This document shows, piece after piece, positions 36,519 to 50,430 of a stretch of 64,000 bases of DNA. Each line of letters starts with the position of its first letter. The first letter of the stretch is position 1. The position numbers and the translations under genes are program-made. Below the pieces are notes generated by a model, which saw only the letters and a list, made by a program, of their open reading frames with translations, ran no database searches and was not told the origin of the DNA. Origin of the DNA: Hyperoodon ampullatus. Taxonomy: Eukaryota > Chordata > Mammalia > Artiodactyla > Ziphiidae. The stretch is from NCBI GenBank assembly GCA_949752795.1, contig CATKHW010000283.1, positions 124,001-188,000 on the forward strand. Direction: 5' to 3'.

Positions 36519-38257
36519 AGAGTGTTTTCTAAATGTGAGACACTGTTCTCTTTCCTAACTCAGTTCAAGTGTAGCCATGTTTACAGGATCTTCATAAGTG
36601 ATATCTTATGATAAGTTTCTTTTTCTGTGTGACTTATTTCACTTAGAATCATCGTACCTGAATCCACCCATTTTGCTGCTACTGGTCTTATGACATTGAT
36701 TTCATGGCTGAGGGATATTCCATCATACGTAAGTACCACAATTTTTTGAACCATGTTTATATTTTCTGGGATACTTAAGGTGTATCCAAGTTGAGGTCCT
36801 TGTATGCAGTGCAGCCCTAAATTTTGGGGTGGCTCTGTCTTATTGATTTTCAGTTTTCCCAAGGTATATTCCCTAGGCTGGTAGTGCCCTTGGCTCTGTA
36901 GCTCTGTTCTTTACTTGTTTTAGGGAACAGAATGCACTCCTCCAGAGAGGCAGTTGGCAATTTACATCCCGCCCATCAGCATAACAAGGCTCCCTGTTCT
37001 CCAGGGCCTGTCTTGCCTTTCTTGTTCTTACACATTTTGTGGATGTCCCTTTTGACCGGTGGGAAGTGATACTTCTTTGTAGTGCAGATTTGCATTGCCT
37101 GCTTGCTTGCTTGGCCAAAAAGGGCGTATGCGTTTTCTCCTGAATATATTCAGGAGAAAACGCATACGCCCTTTTTGGCCAAGTGCATCATTGTCGAAGT
37201 TGTGCCCCTCTTCCTGTGCTTTAAAGGTGATTCCAACGTACCTCTTGAAATCTGTTTCCTGCTATTCTGCCTCGCTTTCAAGTCCGCCTCGTTGCCTTCC
37301 CTCAACAGATTTTTGGACGATAGTTGTCCTTTATTACTCGGCCAGTTTGTGAATTGCTGTGCCCCTGAGCTCCATTTTTCAACTCGTTTTTGGTGAGCTG
37401 ACCGCAAGTCCAAAATTTTGGTTCAGGACCTATACTGGTTCCCGGTGGGTGGCTGAGAATTTGGTTAATTCTTCTTCCTGCCGGGAAATTACAGTGATAT
37501 GTGCCCGTCCAAATGCCTAACAGCTACTCTCTCATTGGTTCTCCCTCTTCCCTTTCATCCTCTGCCAAATTGGCAACCTGTGCGAACCAAGAGGTTAAAG
37601 GGGCTGTCTCTCCAATTTGGGAGGTTGATAGTAAAGCAGACGGAAAGTCAAACCGGAGCACCAGGAGAGGGACTATGCGTTGAGTTTTAGAAACCTTTCG
37701 TATTCACAGTGTGTCCGTTCTCTAGGTTTCCCGCACTTGTTATAGCTGTAGTAATATTCCCTTCAACCTGGAGAGTTCGGACCCATGGAATGGGTGCCAT
37801 GCATTTTTGCTTTAAAGGGTCTGCATTTGCTCACCCAATCTCACCAATCGTCTCAGTCCCAAGTGTCCCTCCTTATGCCACATCCAGCTGTCGTTGTAGA
37901 TAGGGTCATTCCAGCCTTCATCAGAGACCCTGAAGGAATTGTAAAGAATTTCCCAGTTTTTTTGTTTTGTTTTTGAAATTCCTTTTTATAGTGGGTTTGA
38001 GCTGATTCTCGCTGCCATGTTTATGCCAGTCTAGACACACTTGATTCCCTTACGGAGACATATCAATACATAGGTTTTAAGATTCTTACTAGTCAGATAT
38101 TTTCCTCTGCGGGAAATATGGGGTTTTGAGTCCCTTTCGCTGAGGACGTTGTAGGTCTTGTCTATTCCATAGTTGGTTTTTGGAACGGTACCTGTGCTTA
38201 TATCAAACTCTGGTTTTATGCATCACCCCACCTCTCCTTCCCCCTTAAGCAGGTATA
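36519..38257 (+). repeat. Satellite unit M22 (type A)
   Basis: Palindrome 37110-37183 is perfect. It is a twin of M26: 'catcatacg', 'ttgcctgcttg', 'aaaggtgatt', 'ccaatttgg', 'catttttgc' and 'gaggacgttg' are all shared. Confidence 0.97.
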
Positions 38258-39996
38258 AGAGTGTTTTCTAAATGTGAGACACTGTTCTCTTTCCTAACTC
38301 AGTTCAAGTGTAGCCATGTTTACAGGATCTTCATAAGTGATATCTTATGATAAGTTCCTTTTTCTGTGTGACTTATTTCACTTAGAATCATCGTACCTGA
38401 ATCCACCCATTTTGCTGCTACTGGTCTTATGACATTGATTTCATGGCTGAGGGATATTCCATCGTACGTAAGTACCACAATTTTTTGAACCATGTTTATA
38501 TTTTCTGGGATACTTAAGGTGTATCCAAGTTGAGGCCCTTGTATGCAGTGCAGCCCTAAATTTTGGGGTGGCTCTGTCTTATTGATTTTCAGTTTTTCTA
38601 AGGTATATTCCCTAGACTGGTAGTGCCCTTGGCTCTGTAGCTCTGTTGTTTACTTGTTTTAGGGAACACAATGCACTCCTCCAGAGAGGCAGTTGGCAAT
38701 TTACATCCCGCCCATCAGCATAACAAGGCTCCTTGTTCTCCAGGGCCTGTCTTGCCTTTCTTGTTCTTACACATTTTGTGGATGTCCTTTTTGACCGGTG
38801 GGAAGTGATACTTCTTTGTAGTGCAGATTTGCATTGCCCGCTTGCTTGCTTGGCCAAAAAGGGCGTATGCGTTTTCTCCTGAATATATTCAGGAGAAAAC
38901 GCATACGCCCTTTTTGGCCAAGTGCATCATTGTCGAAGTTGTGCCCCTCTTCCTGTGCTTTAAAGGTGATTCCAACGTACCTCTTGAAATCTGTTTCCTG
39001 CTATTCTGCCTCGCTTTCAAGTCCGCCTCGTTGCCTTCCCTCAACAGATTTTTGGACGATAGTTGTCCTTTATTACTCGGCCAGTTTGTGAATTGCTGTG
39101 CCCCTGAGCTCCATTTTTCAACTCGTTTTTGGTGAGCTGACCGCAAGTCCAAAATTTTGGTTCAGGACCTATACTGGTTCCCGGTGGGTGGCTGAGAATT
39201 TGGTTAATTCTTCTTCCTGCCGGGAAATTACAGTGATATGTGCCCGTCCAAATGCCTAACAGCTACTCTCTCATTGGTTCTCCCACTTCCCTTTCATCCT
39301 CTGCCAAATTGGCAACCTGTGCGAACCAAGAGGTTAAAGGGGCTGTCTCTCCAATTTGGGAGGTTGATAGTAAAGCAGACGGAAAGTCAAACCGGAGCAC
39401 CAGGAGAGGGACTATGCGTTGAGTTTTAGAAACCTTTCGTATTCACAGTGTGTCCGTTCTCTAGGTTTCCCGCACTTGTTATAGCTGTAGTAATATTCCC
39501 TTCAACATGGAGAGTTCAGACCCATGGAATGGGTGCCATGCATTATTGCTTTAAAGGGTCTGCATTTGCTCACCCAATCTCACCAATCGTCTCAGTCCCA
39601 AGTGTCCCTCCTTATGCCACATCCAGCTGTCGTTGTAGATAGGGTCATTCCAGCCTTCATCAGAGACCCTGAAGGAATTGTAAAGAATTTCCCAGATTTT
39701 TTGTTTTGTTTTTGAAATTCCTTTTTATAGTGGGTTTGAGCTGATTCTCGCTGCCATGTTTATGCCAGTCTAGACACACTTGATTCCCTTACGGAGACAT
39801 ATCAATACATAGGTTTTAAGATTCTTACTAGTCAGATATTTTCCTCTGCGGGAAATATGGGGTTTTGAGTCCCTTTCGCTGAGGACGTTGTAGGTCTTGT
39901 CTATTCCATAGTTGGTTTTTGGAACGGTACCTGTGCTTATATCAAACTCTGGTTTTATGCATCACCCCACCTCTCCTTCCCCCTTAAGCAGGTATA
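38258..39996 (+). repeat. Satellite unit M23 (type B)
   Basis: Palindrome 38849-38922 is perfect. It is a twin of M27: 'aagttccttttt', 'ctgttgttta', 'gaacacaatg', 'ggctccttgtt', 'aaaggtgatt' and 'gttcagaccc' are shared. It differs by 'ccaatttgg' (as in M22), 'caacatgg' and 'cccagattt'. Confidence 0.97.
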
Positions 39997-41735
39997 AGAG
40001 TGTTTTCTAAATGTGAGACACTGTTCTCTTTCCTAACTCAGTTCAAGTGTAGCCATGTTTACAGGATCTTCATAAGTGATATCTTATGATAAGTTCCTTT
40101 TTCTGTGTGACTTATTTCACTTAGAATCATCGTACCTGAATCTACCCATTTTGCTGCTACTGGTCTTATGACATTGATTTCATGGCTGAGGGATATTCCA
40201 TCGTACGTAAGTACCACAATTTTTTGAACCATGTTTATATTTTCTGCTATACTTAAGGTGTATCCAAGTTGAGGCCCTTGTATGCAGTGCAGCCCTAAAT
40301 TTTGGGGTGGCTCTGTCTTATTGATTTTCAGTTTTTCTAAGGTATATTCCCTAGACTGGTAGTGCCCTTGGCTCTGTAGCTCTGTTCTTTACTTGTTTTA
40401 GGGAACACAATGCACTCCTCCAGAGAGGCAGTTGGCAATTTACATCCCGCCCATCAGCATAACAAGGCTCCCTGTTCTCCAGGGCCTGTCTTGCCTTTCT
40501 TGTTCTTACACATTTTGTGGATGTCCTTTTTGACCGGTGGGAAGTGATACTTCTTTGTAGTGCAGATTTGCATTGCCCGCTTGCTTGCTTGGCCAAAAAG
40601 GGCGTATGCGTTTTCTCCTGAATATATTCAGGAGAAAACGCATACGCCCTTTTTGGCCAAGTGCATCATTGTCGAAGTTGTGCCCCTCTTCCTGTGCTTT
40701 AAAGGCGATTCCAACGTACCTCTTGAAATCTGTTTCCTGCTATTCTGCCTCGCTTTCAAGTCCGCCTCGTTGCCTTCCCTCAACAGATTTTTGGACGATA
40801 GTTGTCCTTTATTACTCGGCCAGTTTGTGAATTGCTGTGCCCCTGAGCTCCATTTTTCAACTCGTTTTTGGTGAGCTGACCGCAAGTCCAAAATTTTGGT
40901 TCAGGACCTATACTGGTTCCCGGTGGGTGGCTGAGAATTTGGTTAATTCTTCTTCCTGCCGGGAAATTACAGTGATATGTGCCCGTCCAAATGCCTAACA
41001 GCTACTCTCTCATTGGTTCTCCCACATCCCTTTCATCCTCTGCCAAATTGGCAACCTGTGCGAACCAAGAGGTTAAAGGGGCTGTCTCTCCAAGTTGGGA
41101 GGTTGATAGTAAAGCAGACGGAAAGTCAAACCGGAGCACCAGGAGAGGGACTATGCGTTGAGTTTTAGAAACCTTTCGTATTCACAGTGTGTCCGTTCTC
41201 TAGGTTTCCCGCACTTGTTATAGCTGTAGTAATATTCCCTTCAACCTGGAGAGTTCGGACCCATGGAATGGGTGCCATGCATTATTGCTTTAAAGGGTCT
41301 GCATTTGCTCACCCAATCTCACCAATCGTCTCAGTCCCAAGTGTCCCTCCTTATGCCACATCCAGCTGTCGTTGTAGATAGGGTCATTCCAGCCTTCATC
41401 AGAGACCCTGAAGGAATTGTAAAGAATTTCCCAGTTTTTTTGTTTTGTTTTTGAAATTCCTTTTTATAGTGGGTTTGAGCTGATTCTCGCTGCCATGTTT
41501 ATGCCAGTCTAGACACACTTGATTCCCTTATGGAGACATATCAATACATAGGTTTTAAGATTCTTACTAGTCAGATATTTTCCTCTGCGGGAAATATGGG
41601 GTTTTGAGTCCCTTTCGCTGAGGACGTTGTAGGTCTTGTCTATTCCATAGTTGGTTTTTGGAACGGTACCTGTGCTTATATCAAACTCTGGTTTTATGCA
41701 TCACCCCACCTCTCCTTCCCCCTTAAGCAGGTATA
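39997..41735 (+). repeat. Satellite unit M24 (type B)
   Basis: Palindrome 40588-40661 is perfect. It is a twin of M28: 'aagttccttttt', 'gaatctaccc', 'gaacacaatg' and 'cttatggag' are shared. Private: 'ttctgctatac' and 'cccacatccc'. Confidence 0.97.
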
Positions 41736-43474
41736 AGAGTGTTTTCTAAATGTGAGACACTGTTCTCTTTCCTAACTCAGTTCAAGTGTAGCCATGTTTA
41801 AAGGATCTTCATAAGTGATATCTTATGATAAGTTTCTTTTTCTGTGTGACTTATTTCACTTAGAATCATCGTACCTGAATCCACCCATTTTGCTGCTACT
41901 GGTCTTATGACATTGATTTCATGGCTGAGGGATATTCCATCGTACGTAAGTACCACAATTTTTTGAACCATGTTTATATTTTCTGGGATACTTAAGGTGT
42001 ATCCAAGTTGAGGCCCTTGTATGCAGTGCAGCCCTAAATTTTGGGGTGGCTCTGTCTTATTGATTTTCAGTTTTTCTAAGGTATATTCCCTAGACTGGTA
42101 GTGCCCTTGGCTCTGTAGCTCTGTTCTTTACTTGTTTTAGGGAACAGAATGCACTCCTCCAGAGAGGCAGTTGGCAATTTACATCCCGCCCATCAGCATA
42201 ACAAGGCTCCCTGTTCTCCAGGGCCTGTCTTGCCTTTCTTGTTCTTACACATTTTGTGGATGTCCTTTTTGACGGGTGGGAAGTGATACTTCTTTGTAGT
42301 GCAGATTTGCATTGCCCGCTTGCTTGCTTGGCCAAAAAGGGCGTATGCGTTTTCTCCTGAATATATTCAGGAGAAAACGCATACGCCCTTTTTGGCCAAG
42401 TGCATCATTGTCGAAGTTGTGCCCCTCTTCCTGTGCTTTAAAGGCGATTCCAACGTACCTCTTGAAATCTGTTTCCTGCTATTCTGCCTCGCTTTCAAGT
42501 CCGCCTCGTTGCCTTCCCTCAACAGATTTTTGGACGATAGTTGTCCTTTATTACTCGGCCAGTTGGTGAATTGCTGTGCCCCTGAGCTCCATTTTTCAAC
42601 TCGTTTTTGGTGAGCTGACCGCAAGTCCAAAATTTTGGTTCAGGACCTATACTGGTTCCCGGTGGGTGGCTGAGAATTTGGTTAATTCTTCTTCCTGCCG
42701 GGAAATTACAGTGATATGTGCCCGTCCAAATGCCTAACAGCTACTCTCTCATTGGTTCTCCCACTTCCCTTTCATCCTCTGCCAAATTGGCAACCTGTGC
42801 GAACCAAGAGGTTAAAGGGGCTGTCTCTCCAAGTTGGGAGGTTGATAGTAAAGCAGACGGAAAGTCAAACCGGAGCACCAGGAGAGGGACTATGCGTTGA
42901 GTTTTAGAAACCTTTCGTATTCACAGTGTGTCCGTTCTCTAGGTTTCCCGCACTTGTTATAGCTGTAGTAATATTCCCTTCAACCTGGAGAGTTCGGACC
43001 CATGGAATGGGTGCCATGCATTATTGCTTTAAAGGGTCTGCATTTGCTCACCCAATCTCACCAATCGTCTCAGTCCCAAGTGTCCCTCCTTATGCCACAT
43101 CCAGCTGTCGTTGTAGATAGGGTCATTCCAGCCTTCATCAGAGACCATGAAGGAATTGTAAAGAATTTCCCAGTTTTTTTGTTTTGTTTTTGAAATTCCT
43201 TTTTATAGTGGGTTTGAGCTGATTCTCGCTGCCATGTTTATGCCAGTCTAGACACACTTGATTCCCTTATGGAGACATATCAATACATAGGTTTTAAGAT
43301 TCTTACTAGTCAGATATTTTCCTCTGCGGGAAATATGGGGTTTTGAGTCCCTTTCGCTGAGGACGGTGTAGGTCTTGTCTATTCCATAGTTGGTTTTTGG
43401 AACGGTACCTGTGCTTATATCAAACTCTGGTTTTATGCATCACCCCACCTCTCCTTCCCCCTTAAGCAGGTATA
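41736..43474 (+). repeat. Satellite unit M25 (type B)
   Basis: Palindrome 42327-42400 is perfect. Its left part is a twin of M29 ('gtttaaaggatc', 'tgacgggtgg'). Its right part follows M21 ('gagaccatgaag', 'cttatggag'). Private: 'cagttggtg'. Confidence 0.97.
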
Positions 43475-45213
43475 AGAGTGTTTTCTAAATGTGAGACACT
43501 GTTCTCTTTCCTAACTCAGTTCAAGTGTAGCCATGTTTACAGGATCTTCATAAGTGATATCTTATGATAAGTTTCTTTTTCTGTGTGACTTATTTCACTT
43601 AGAATCATCGTACCTGAATCCACCCATTTTGCTGCTACTGGTCTTATGACATTGATTTCATGGCTGAGGGATATTCCATCATACGTAAGTACCACAATTT
43701 TTTGAACCATGTTTATATTTTCTGGGATATTTAAGGTGTATCCAAGTTGAGGTCCTTGTATGCAGTGCAGCCCTAAATTTTGGGGTGGCTCTGTCTTATT
43801 GATTTTCAGTTTTCCCAAGGTATATTCCCTAGGCTGGTAGTGCCCTTGGCTCTGTAGCTCTGTTCTTTACTTGTTTTAGGGAACAGAATGCACTCCTCCA
43901 GAGAGGCAGTTGGCAATTTACATCCCGCCCATCAGCATAACAAGGCTCCCTGTTCTCCAGGGCCTGTCTTGCCTTTCTTGTTCTTACACATTTTGTGGAT
44001 GTCCCTTTTGACCGGTGGGAAGTGATACTTCTTTGTAGTGCAGATTTGCATTGCCTGCTTGCTTGCTTGGCCAAAAAGGGCGTATGCGTTTTCTCCTGAA
44101 TATATTCAGGAGAAAACGCATACGCCCTTTTTGGCCAAGTGCATCATTGTCGAAGTTGTGCCCCTCTTCCTGTGCTTTAAAGGTGATTCCAACGTACCTC
44201 TTGAAATCTGTTTCCTGCTATTCTGCCTCGCTTTCAAGTCCGCCTCGTTGCCTTCCCTCAACAGATTTTTGGACGATAGTTGTCCTTTATTACTCAGCCA
44301 GTTTGTGAATTGCTGTGCCCCTGAGCTCCATTTTTCAACTCGTTTTTGGTGAGCTGACCGCAAGTCCAAAATTTTGGTTCAGGACCTATACTGGTTCCCG
44401 GTGGGTGGCTGAGAATTTGGTTAATTCTTCTTCCTGCCGGGAAATTACAGTGATATGTGCCCGTCCAAATGCCTAACAGCTACTCTCTCATTGGTTCTCC
44501 CTCTTCCCTTTCATCCTCTGCCAAATTGGCAACCTGTGCGAACCAAGAGGTTAAAGGGGCTGTCTCTCCAATTTGGGAGGTTGATAGTAAAGCAGACGGA
44601 AAGTCAAACCGGAGCACCAGGAGAGGGACTATGCGTTGAGTTTTAGAAACCTTTCGTATTCACAGTGTGTCCGTTCTCTAGGTTTCCCGCACTTGTTATA
44701 GCTGTAGTAATATTCCCTTCAACCTGGAGAGTTCGGACCCATGGAATGGGTGCCATGCATTTTTGCTTTAAAGGGTCTGCATTTGCTCACCCAATCTCAC
44801 CAATCGTCTCAGTCCCAAGTGTCCCTCCTTATGCCACATCCAGCTGTCGTTGTAGATAGGGTCATTCCAGCCTTCATCAGAGACCCTGAAGGAATTGTAA
44901 AGAATTTCCCAGTTTTTTTGTTTTGTTTTTGAAATTCCTTTTTATAGTGGGTTTGAGCTGATTCTCGCTGCCATGTTTATGCCAGTCTAGACACACTTGA
45001 TTCCCTTACGGAGACATATCAATACATAGGTTTTAAGATTCTTACTAGTCAGATATTTTCCTCTGCGGGAAATATGGGGTTTTGAGTCCCTTTCGCTGAG
45101 GACGTTGTAGGTCTTGTCTATTCCATAGTTGGTTTTTGGAACGGTACCTGTGCTTATATCAAACTCTGGTTTTATGCATCACCCCACCTCTCCTTCCCCC
45201 TTAAGCAGGTATA
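43475..45213 (+). repeat. Satellite unit M26 (type A)
   Basis: Palindrome 44066-44139 is perfect. Twin of M22. Private: 'gatatttaagg' and 'ctcagccag'. Confidence 0.97.
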
Positions 45214-46952
45214 AGAGTGTTTTCTAAATGTGAGACACTGTTCTCTTTCCTAACTCAGTTCAAGTGTAGCCATGTTTACAGGATCTTCATAAGTGATATC
45301 TTATGATAAGTTCCTTTTTCTGTGTGACTTATTTCACTTAGAATCATCGTACCTGAATCCACCCATTTTGCTGCTACTGGTCTTATGACATTGATTTCAT
45401 GGCTGAGGGATATTCCATCGTACGTAAGTACCACAATTTTTTGAACCATGTTTATATTTTCTGGGATACTTAAGGTGTATCCAAGTTGAGGCCCTTGTAT
45501 GCAGTGCAGCCCTAAATTTTGGGGTGGCTCTGTCTTATTGATTTTCAGTTTTTCTAAGGTATATTCCCTAAACTGGTAGTGCCCTTGGCTCTGTAGCTCT
45601 GTTGTTTACTTGTTTTAGGGAACACAATGCACTCCTCCAGAGAGGCAGTTGGCAATTTACATCCCGCCCATCAGCATAACAAGGCTCCTTGTTCTCCAGG
45701 GCCTGTCTTGCCTTTCTTGTTCTTACACATTTTGTGGATGTCCTTTTTGACCGGTGGGAAGTGATACTTCTTTGTAGTGCAGATTTGCATTGCCCGCTTG
45801 CTTGCTTGGCCAAAAAGGGCGTATGCGTTTTCTCCTGAATATATTCAGGAGAAAACGCATACGCCCTTTTTGGCCAAGTGCATCATTGTCGAAGTTGTGC
45901 CCCTCTTCCTGTGCTTTAAAGGTGATTCCAACGTACCTCTTGAAATCTGTTTCCTGCTATTCTGCCTCGCTTTCAAGTCCGCCTCGTTGCCTTCCCTCAA
46001 CAGATTTTTGGACGATAGTTGTCCTTTATTACTCGGCCAGTTTGTGAATTGCTGTGCCCCTGAGCTCCATTTTTCAACTCGTTTTTGGTGAGCTGACCGC
46101 AAGTCCAAAATTTTGGTTCAGGACCTATACTGGTTCCCGGTGGGTGGCTGAGAATTTGGTTAATTCTTCTTCCTGCCGGGAAATTACAGTGATATGTGCC
46201 CGTCCAAATGCCTAACAGCTACTCTCTCATTGGTTCTCCCACTTCCCTTTCATCCTCTGCCAAATTGGCAACCTGTGCGAACCAAGAGGTTAAAGGGGCT
46301 GTCTCTCCAAGTTGGGAGGTTGATAGTAAAGCAGACGGAAAGTCAAACCGGAGCACCAGGAGAGGGACTATGCGTTGAGTTTTAGAAACCTTTCGTATTC
46401 ACAGTGTGTCCGTTCTCTAGGTTTCCCGCACTTGTTATAGCTGTAGTAATATTCCCTTCAACCTGGAGAGTTCAGACCCATGGAATGGGTGCCATGCATT
46501 ATTGCTTTAAAGGGTCTGCATTTGCTCACCCAATCTCACCAATCGTCTCAGTCCCAAGTGTCCCTCCTTATGCCACATCCAGCTGTCGTTGTAGATAGGG
46601 TCATTCCAGCCTTCATCAGAGACCCTGAAGGAATTGTAAAGAATTTCCCAGTTTTTTTGTTTTGTTTTTGAAATTCCTTTTTATAGTGGGTTTGAGCTGA
46701 TACTCGCTGCCATGTTTATGCCAGTCTAGACACACTTGATTCCCTTACGGAGACATATCAATACATAGGTTTTAAGATTCTTACTAGTCAGATATTTTCC
46801 TCTGCGGGAAATATGGGGTTTTGAGTCCCTTTCGCTGAGGACGTTGTAGGTCTTGTCTATTCCATAGTTGGTTTTTGGAACGGTACCTGTGCTTATATCA
46901 AACTCTGGTTTTATGCATCACCCCACCTCTCCTTCCCCCTTAAGCAGGTATA
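45214..46952 (+). repeat. Satellite unit M27 (type B)
   Basis: Palindrome 45805-45878 is perfect. Twin of M23 except that it has the common 'ccaagttgg'. Private: 'cctaaactgg' and 'ctgatactcgc'. Confidence 0.97.
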
Positions 46953-48691
46953 AGAGTGTTTTCTAAATGTGAGACACTGTTCTCTTTCCTAACTCAGTTC
47001 AAGTGTAGCCATGTTTACAGGATCTTCATAAGTGATATCTTATGATAAGTTCCTTTTTCTGTGTGACTTATTTCACTTAGAATCATCGTACCTGAATCTA
47101 CCCATTTTGCTGCTACTGGTCTTATGACATTGATTTCATGGCTGAGGGATATTCCATCGTACGTAAGTACCACAATTTTTTGAACCATGTTTATATTTTC
47201 TGGGATACTTAAGGTGTATCCAAGTTGAGGCCCTTGTATGCAGTGCAGCCCTAAATTTTGGGGTGGCTCTGTCTTATTGATTTTCAGTTTTTCTAAGGTA
47301 TATTCCCTAGACTGGTAGTGCCCTTGGCTCTGTAGCTCTGTTCTTTACTTGTTTTAGGGAACACAATGCACTCCTCCAGAGAGGCAGTTGGCAATTTACA
47401 TCCCGCCCATCAGCATAACAAGGCTCCCTGTTCTCCAGGGCCTGTCTTGCCTTTCTTGTTCTTACACATTTTGTGGATGTCCTTTTTGACCGGTGGGAAG
47501 TGATACTTCTTTGTAGTGCAGATTTGCATTGCCCGCTTGCTTGCTTGGCCAAAAAGGGCGTATGCGTTTTCTCCTGAATATATTCAGGAGAAAACGCATA
47601 CGCCCTTTTTGGCCAAGTGCATCATTGTCGAAGTTGTGCCCCTCTTCCTGTGCTTTAAAGGCGATTCCAACGTACCTCTTGAAATCTGTTTCCTGCTATT
47701 CTGCCTCGCTTTCAAGTCCGCCTCGTTGCCTTCCCTCAACAGATTTTTGGACGATAGTTGTCCTTTATTACTCGGCCAGTTTGTGAATTGCTGTGCCCCT
47801 GAGCTCCATTTTTCAACTCGTTTTTGGTGAGCTGACCGCAAGTCCAAAATTTTGGTTCAGGACCTATACTGGTTCCCGGTGGGTGGCTGAGAATTTGGTT
47901 AATTCTTCTTCCTGCCGGGAAATTACAGTGATATGTGCCCGTCCAAATGCCTAACAGCTACTCTCTCATTGGTTCTCCCACTTCCCTTTCATCCTCTGCC
48001 AAATTGGCAACCTGTGCGAACCAAGAGGTTAAAGGGGCTGTCTCTCCAAGTTGGGAGGTTGATAGTAAAGCAGACGGAAAGTCAAACCGGAGCACCAGGA
48101 GAGGGACTATGCGTTGAGTTTTAGAAACCTTTCGTATTCACAGTGTGTCCGTTCTCTAGGTTTCCCGCACTTGTTATAGCTGTAGTAATATTCCCTTCAA
48201 CCTGGAGAGTTCGGACCCATGGAATGGGTGCCATGCATTTTTGCTTTAAAGGGTCTGCATTTGCTCACCCAATCTCACCAATCGTCTCAGTCCCAAGTGT
48301 CCCTCCTTATGCCACATCCAGCTGTCGTTGTAGATAGGGTCATTCCAGCCTTCATCAGAGACCCTGAAGGAATTGTAAAGAATTTCCCAGTTTTTTTGTT
48401 TTGTTTTTGAAATTCCTTTTTATAGTGGGTTTGAGCTGATTCTCGCTGCCATGTTTATGCCAGTCTAGACACACTTGATTCCCTTATGGAGACATATCAA
48501 TACATAGGTTTTAAGATTCTTACTAGTCAGATATTTTCCTCTGCGGGAAATATGGGGTTTTGAGTCCCTTTCGCTGAGGACGTTGTAGGTCTTGTCTATT
48601 CCATAGTTGGTTTTTGGAACGGTACCTGTGCTTATATCAAACTCTGGTTTTATGCATCACCCCACCTCTCCTTCCCCCTTAAGCAGGTATA
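46953..48691 (+). repeat. Satellite unit M28 (type B)
   Basis: Palindrome 47544-47617 is perfect. Twin of M24 in the left part; in the right part it has 'catttttgc' where M24 has 'cattattgc'. Confidence 0.97.
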
Positions 48692-50430
48692 AGAGTGTTT
48701 TCTAAATGTGAGACACTGTTCTCTTTCCTAACTCAGTTCAAGTGTAGCCATGTTTAAAGGATCTTCATAAGTGATATCTTATGATAAGTTTCTTTTTCTG
48801 TGTGACTTATTTCACTTAGAATCATCGTACCTGAATCCACCCATTTTGCTGCTACTGGTCTTATGACATTGATTTCATGGCTGAGGGATATTCCATCGTA
48901 CGTAAGTACCACAATTTTTTGAACCATGTTTATATTTTCTGGGATACTTAAGGTGTATCCAAGTTGAGGCCCTTGTATGCAGTGCAGCCCTAAATTTTGG
49001 GGTGGCTCTGTCTTATTGATTTTCAGTTTTTCTAAGGTATATTCCCTAGACTGGTAGTGCCCTTGGCTCTGTAGCTCTGTTCTTTACTTGTTTTAGGGAA
49101 CAGAATGCACTCCTCCAGAGAGGCAGTTGGCAATTTACATCCCGCCCATCAGCATAACAAGGCTCCCTGTTCTCCAGGGCCTGTCTTGCCTTTCTTGTTC
49201 TTACACATTTTGTGGATGTCCTTTTTGACGGGTGGGAAGTGATACTTCTTTGTAGTGCAGATTTGCATTGCCCGCTTGCTTGCTTGGCCAAAAAGGGCGT
49301 ATGCGTTTTCTCCTGAATATATTCAGGAGAAAACGCATACGCCCTTTTTGGCCAAGTGCATCATTGTCGAAGTTGTGCCCCTCTTCCTGTGCTTTAAAGG
49401 CGATTCCAACGTACCTCTTGAAATCTGTTTCCTGCTATTCTGCCTCGCTTTCAAGTCCGCCTCGTTGCCTTCCCTCAACAGATTTTTGGACGATAGTTGT
49501 CCTTTATTACTCGGCCAGTTTGTGAATTGCTGTGCCCCTGAGCTCCATTTTTCAACTCGTTTTTGGTGAGCTGACCGCAAGTCCAAAATTTTGGTTCAGG
49601 ACCTATACTGGTTCCCGGTGGGTGGCTGAGAATTTGGTTAATTCTTCTTCCTGCCGGGAAATTACAGTGATATGTGCCCGTCCAAATGCCTAACAGCTAC
49701 TCTCTCATTGGTTCTCCCACTTCCCTTTCATCCTCTGCCAAATTGGCAACCTGTGCGAACCAAGAGGTTAAAGGGGCTGTCTCTCCAAGTTGGGAGGTTG
49801 ATAGTAAAGCAGACGGAAAGTCAAACCGGAGCACCAGGAGAGGGACTATGCGTTGAGTTTTAGAAACCTTTCGTATTCACAGTGTGTCCGTTCTCTAGGT
49901 TTCCCGCACATGTTATAGCTGTAGTAATATTCCCTTCAACCTGGAGAGTTCGGACCCATGGAATGGGTGCCATGCATTATTGCTTTAAAGGGTCTGCATT
50001 TGCTCACCCAATCTCACCAATCGTCTCAGTCCCAAGTGTCCCTCCTTATGCCACATCCAGCTGTCGTTGTAGATAGGGTCATTCCAGCCTTCATCAGAGA
50101 CCCTGAAGGAATTGCAAAGAATTTCCCAGTTTTTTTGTTCTGTTTTTGAAATTCCTTTTTATAGTGGGTTTGAGCTGATTCTCGCTGCCATTTTTATGCC
50201 AGTCTAGACACACTTGATTCCCTTACGGAGACATATCAATACATAGGTTTTAAGATTCTTACTAGTCAGATATTTTCCTCTGCGGGAAATATGGGGTTTT
50301 GAGTCCCTTTCGCTGAGGACGGTGTAGGTCTTGTCTATTCCATAGTTGGTTTTTGGAACGGTACCTGTGCTTATATCAAACTCTGGTTTTATGCATCACC
50401 CCACCTCTCCTTCCCCCTTAAGCAGGTATA
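48692..50430 (+). repeat. Satellite unit M29 (type B)
   Basis: Palindrome 49283-49356 is perfect. The left part is a twin of M25 ('gtttaaaggatc', 'tgacgggtgg'). The right part switches to the 'attgcaaag' and 'tgttctgttt' haplotype, so a copy boundary lies inside this unit. Private: 'gccatttttatg'. Confidence 0.97.

Larger units (their letters stand above)
36519..43474 (+). repeat. Four-unit higher-order block, copy 1 (M22-M25)
   Basis: M22, M23, M24 and M25 each share private-looking variants with M26, M27, M28 and M29 in the same order, giving a 6,956-bp higher-order period. The M21 tail also matches the M25 tail ('gagaccatgaag', 'cttatggag'), so the true copied segment probably starts inside M21 and ends inside M25. 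The edges given are unit edges, not exact breakpoints. Confidence 0.8.
43475..50430 (+). repeat. Four-unit higher-order block, copy 2 (M26-M29)
   Basis: This is the second copy of the four-unit block. It departs from copy 1 by a few private substitutions, by 'ccaagttgg' in M27, and in the right parts of M28 and M29, where other haplotypes appear. The M29 tail does not match the M25 tail, placing the end of the duplication inside M29. Confidence 0.8.
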
